Assembly: GCA_946408305.1 (NCBI GenBank)
Contig: CAMJRQ010000039.1
Coordinates: 1 to 8,656 of the forward strand
DNA from: an uncultured Prevotellaceae bacterium
GTDB lineage: Bacteria > Bacteroidota > Bacteroidia > Bacteroidales > Bacteroidaceae
DNA length: 8,656 nucleotides
Direction: 5' to 3'
A program made the translations under genes and the position numbers. Shown piece after piece: positions 5,961 to 8,656 of this stretch. Each line of letters begins with the position of its first letter. The first letter of the stretch is position 1. The notes under the pieces are model-generated. The model saw nothing but the letters and a program-made list of their open reading frames with translations, did no database searches and had not been told where the DNA came from.

Positions 5961-8656
5961 TTACGCCTGCGGCGGCAGCGGCTCGGCCATGAGCTGAAGG
6001 AGCTCGAGGGCTTGACTGACGGAGCCGACCTCGGCGACGAGAAGGCTGCGCTTTCCGCTGCGCTCCTCGAGCCGGCAACGGTGGACGTTGGTGGCTGCGA
6101 AGGCAATAAGGCGGTCGAAGGCGGGGCTGGTGTAGAAGGGGTTGTGGGTGTCAGCCGCAAAGATGAGGCGCATGCGTCCGCCCTTCAGGACGAGGCGCTC
6201 GGCAGCAAAGCGGCGACCGAGCCGGCGCAGCGGAGAGACGGCGACGAGCTCGCGGGCCTCGGGGGGGAGCGGGCCGAAGCGGTCGACGAGGCGCTGGCAG
6301 TAGCGCTGGAGCTCGTCAGGCGTGGCGAGGCTGTCGAGCTCGCGATAGAGCATCATGCGCTCGCTGTCGGTGGGGACGTAGGCGGGCGGGAAGGAGAGGG
6401 GGAGGTCGGTCTCGACGACGCAGTCGGCCACGTAGTCGGCGGGGCGGGCATCGCGCTCGCGGGGGAAGAGGTCGGGGAATTCGGCTGTGCGCAGTTCGTG
6501 GACGGCTTCGTCAAGAATCTTCTTGTAGGCCTCGTAGCCGAGGTCGGCGATGAAGCCGCTCTGCTCGGCGCCGAGGAGGTTGCCGGCTCCGCGTATGTCG
6601 AGGTCTTGCATGGCGATGTGGAGTCCGCTGCCGAGGTCGGAATAGTTCTCGATGGCCTGCAGTCGGCGCTGGGCGTCGGGGGTGAGCAGGCTGAGGGGCG
6701 GGGCGAGGAGGTAGCAATAGGCTGCCACGCTGGAGCGGCCCACGCGACCTCGCATCTGATGGAGGTCGGAGAGGCCGAAGTGGTGGGCTCCGCTGATGAT
6801 GATGGTGTTGGCATTGGGGATATCGAGCCCGTTCTCGATGATGCTGGTGGAGAGGAGCACGTCGAAGTCCTGGCGTATGAAGTCGGTCATTACCTGCTCG
6901 AGCTCCTGGGGCGGCATCTGCCCATGGGCGATGACAACGCGCGCCTGGGGGACGCAGCGGTGGATGAGGCGTTCGAGCTCGGGGAGCTGATTGATGCGTG
7001 GCGCCACGAAGAAGACCTGCCCGCCGCGGCGCAGCTCGCGGGTGATGGCCTGGGTGATGACGTCGGGCGTGGGCTGGAGGAGGAGGGTCTGAATGGGGCG
7101 GCGGTTTGGTGGCGGCGTGTGGATGATGCTGAGGTCGCGGGCGCCCATGAGGCTGAACTGGAGGGTGCGCGGGATGGGGGTGGCCGTGAGGGTGAGGGTG
7201 TCGATGTGGGTGCGCATCTGGCGCAGCTTCTCCTTGGTGGAGACGCCGAACTTCTGCTCCTCGTCGATGATGAGAAGTCCGAGGTCCTTGAAGCGGACGT
7301 TCTTGCCGATGAGCTTGTGGGTTCCGATGATGATGTCGATGCGCCCGTCGGCGAGGTCGGCGAGCAACTGGCGCGTCTGTGCGGCGGAGCGTGCCCGGCT
7401 GAGGTATTCGATGCGCACGGGGAAGGACTCGAGGCGCTGGCTGAAGGTGCGGTAGTGCTGGAGTGCGAGGACGGTGGTGGGGACGAGGAGTGCCACCTGC
7501 TTGTTGTCGGCACAGGCCTTGAAGGCTGCACGCAGGGCCACCTCGGTCTTGCCGAAGCCCACGTCGCCGCAGACGAGGCGGTCCATGGGGCGCGGGCGTT
7601 CCATGTCGGCCTTGATGTCGGCGGTGGCCTTCATCTGGTCGGGGGTGTCCTCGTATTCGAAGCTGGCCTCGAGCTCGTGCTGGAGAAAGCTGTCGGGGCT
7701 GAAGGCGAAGCCCGGCTCCTGGGCCCGCTTGCTATAGAGGCGGATGAGGTCGCGGGCGATGTCCTTGATTTTCGTCTTCGTGCGCTCCTTCATGCGCTCC
7801 CAGGCTCCGCTGCCGAGGGCATTGATGCGCGGCGGCTCGCCCTCCTGACCCTTGTATTTCGAGACCTTGTAGAGGGCGTGGATGGGGACGAAGATGGTGT
7901 CGTTGTTCCGATAGACAATCTTGATGGATTCCTGGAGGCGGTTGCCAACGGGTATCTGGACGAGCCCGCCGAATGTGCCCACGCCGTGGTCCATGTGGAC
8001 AACATAGTCGCCGGGCTCGAAGTTCTGGAGCTCCTGGAGCGTGAGCGCGGCCCGCGAGGCTCGGATGCGGTCGCTGCGGAGCGAGTATTTGTGGAAGCGG
8101 TCGAAAATCTGATGGTCGGTGTAGAGGACGAGCCGGAGGTGGTCGTCGGCAAAGCCTTCGTGGAGCGTGAAGTCGGGGGCCGAGAAGGGAATGTCGGCTC
8201 CGCGGTCGGCAAAGATGCCGCGCAGACGCTCGGCCTGCTTGGGATTGGCCGAAAGGATGACGAGGCGATAGCGCCGGCGCAGAAAATCGGACAGCGCGGG
8301 GCAGACGAGGTCGAAATTCTTGTGGAAGAGCGGCTGGGGATGGGTCTGAAAGACCACATCGGCGGGGACATCGGCCGCAAGGAGAAGGAGGCGCCGGCGC
8401 TGGGAGAGCTCGTCGCAGAAGGCTTGAGGGTCCTGGAGGATGACATCGGAGGCATCGGAACGCGAGCCGACAAGCTGGCGGACGGAATCCGCGACGGCCT
8501 CCTCGCTGCTGAGGACGAGCAGCGCCTCGCCGGGCAGGAAGGAGAGGAACGACTGGGCGCAGTCGGGCGCCGGCGCGGTGTCGGGCACGATGACGGCCTC
8601 GGAGCACTGGCTGAGACTGAGCTGTGTGGCCACGTCGAAGGAGCGGATGCTCTCAA
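5961..8656 (-). CDS. mfd: Transcription-repair coupling factor Mfd (N-terminus outside window)
   Basis: Mfd is the ATP-driven translocase that dislodges RNA polymerase stalled at DNA damage and recruits UvrA. The frame is open to the right edge with 897 residues and a TAA at 5961. Its first codons (ESIRSFD) match the end of the UvrB-like module, so the true start lies outside and the GTG at 8633 is internal. Compared with the usual length of about 1,100 residues, roughly the first 200 are missing. Counting from the first full codon: a CarD-like RNA-polymerase-interacting domain lies at about 210-277 (PGDYVVHMDHGVG); then a RecG-type superfamily 2 motor with Walker A GDVGFGKT at 363-370, DEEQ at 464-467, TATP at 490-493, STSIIENGLD from 602 and QMRGRVGR at 633-640; then the TRCF C-terminal domain at about 740-860. 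All motor motifs are intact. The gene converges on the fused gene and has its own terminator. Confidence 0.97.
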   Translation of the reverse strand, partial: ESIRSFDVATQLSLSQCSEAVIVPDTAPAPDCAQSFLSFLPGEALLVLSSEEAVADSVRQLVGSRSDASDVILQDPQAFCDELSQRRRLLLLAADVPADVVFQTHPQPLFHKNFDLVCPALSDFLRRRYRLVILSANPKQAERLRGIFADRGADIPFSAPDFTLHEGFADDHLRLVLYTDHQIFDRFHKYSLRSDRIRASRAALTLQELQNFEPGDYVVHMDHGVGTFGGLVQIPVGNRLQESIKIVYRNNDTIFVPIHALYKVSKYKGQEGEPPRINALGSGAWERMKERTKTKIKDIARDLIRLYSKRAQEPGFAFSPDSFLQHELEASFEYEDTPDQMKATADIKADMERPRPMDRLVCGDVGFGKTEVALRAAFKACADNKQVALLVPTTVLALQHYRTFSQRLESFPVRIEYLSRARSAAQTRQLLADLADGRIDIIIGTHKLIGKNVRFKDLGLLIIDEEQKFGVSTKEKLRQMRTHIDTLTLTATPIPRTLQFSLMGARDLSIIHTPPPNRRPIQTLLLQPTPDVITQAITRELRRGGQVFFVAPRINQLPELERLIHRCVPQARVVIAHGQMPPQELEQVMTDFIRQDFDVLLSTSIIENGLDIPNANTIIISGAHHFGLSDLHQMRGRVGRSSVAAYCYLLAPPLSLLTPDAQRRLQAIENYSDLGSGLHIAMQDLDIRGAGNLLGAEQSGFIADLGYEAYKKILDEAVHELRTAEFPDLFPRERDARPADYVADCVVETDLPLSFPPAYVPTDSERMMLYRELDSLATPDELQRYCQRLVDRFGPLPPEARELVAVSPLRRLGRRFAAERLVLKGGRMRLIFAADTHNPFYTSPAFDRLIAFAATNVHRCRLEERSGKRSLLVAEVGSVSQALELLQLMAEPLPPQA

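Noticed and set aside
5828..6160. 110-codon minus-strand frame overlapping the mfd 3' end
   Set aside because: It is out of frame with mfd, Ser/Pro/Arg-rich, and passes through both terminator hairpins.
7732..8607. Long alternative minus-strand frame inside mfd
   Set aside because: Low-complexity Arg/Pro/Ala-rich product typical of a shifted GC-rich frame. The mfd frame holds the CarD-like domain in this interval.

Overview
The window looks like a chromosomal segment of a high-GC member of the Bacteroidales, probably Prevotellaceae-like. The reasons are the smpB-metH gene order, the Bacteroidetes-type promoter box (TAnnTTTG) in front of both divergent transcription units, weak ribosome binding sites, and the protein variants themselves. 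The genus is an inference, because no rRNA or marker alignment was possible.

Layout. On the minus strand, positions 2913 down to 1 hold a tight three-gene unit: a small acidic DMP19/DUF4375-type protein, then smpB (trans-translation), then metH (cobalamin-dependent methionine synthase), which runs off the left edge. Positions 2914-3133 are a 220-bp divergent control region. It carries a good minus-strand promoter, a 9-bp-arm palindrome touching its -33 box, two kinds of short tandem repeat, and a -7 box for the rightward gene. On the plus strand, 3134-5275 encode one 713-residue protein that joins an Acetyltransf_6/FemAB-like GNAT acyltransferase to a complete DegT/DnrJ/EryC1-type nucleotide-sugar aminotransferase of the FdtB/QdtB kind. 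Positions 5276-5960 are a 685-bp non-coding gap between convergent genes. It is rich in short direct and inverted repeats and ends with two hairpins that look like tandem terminators for mfd. From 5961 to the right edge, on the minus strand, lies most of mfd (transcription-repair coupling factor), missing its N-terminus.

The housekeeping genes are ordinary: ribosome rescue, methionine synthesis and transcription-coupled repair. The unusual element is the fused acyltransferase-aminotransferase, which would make and perhaps N-acylate a 3-amino-3,6-dideoxyhexose yet sits alone among housekeeping genes. The repeat-rich gap after it is the second point of interest. I see no CRISPR array, tRNA, rRNA, insertion sequence or clear new multi-gene system.
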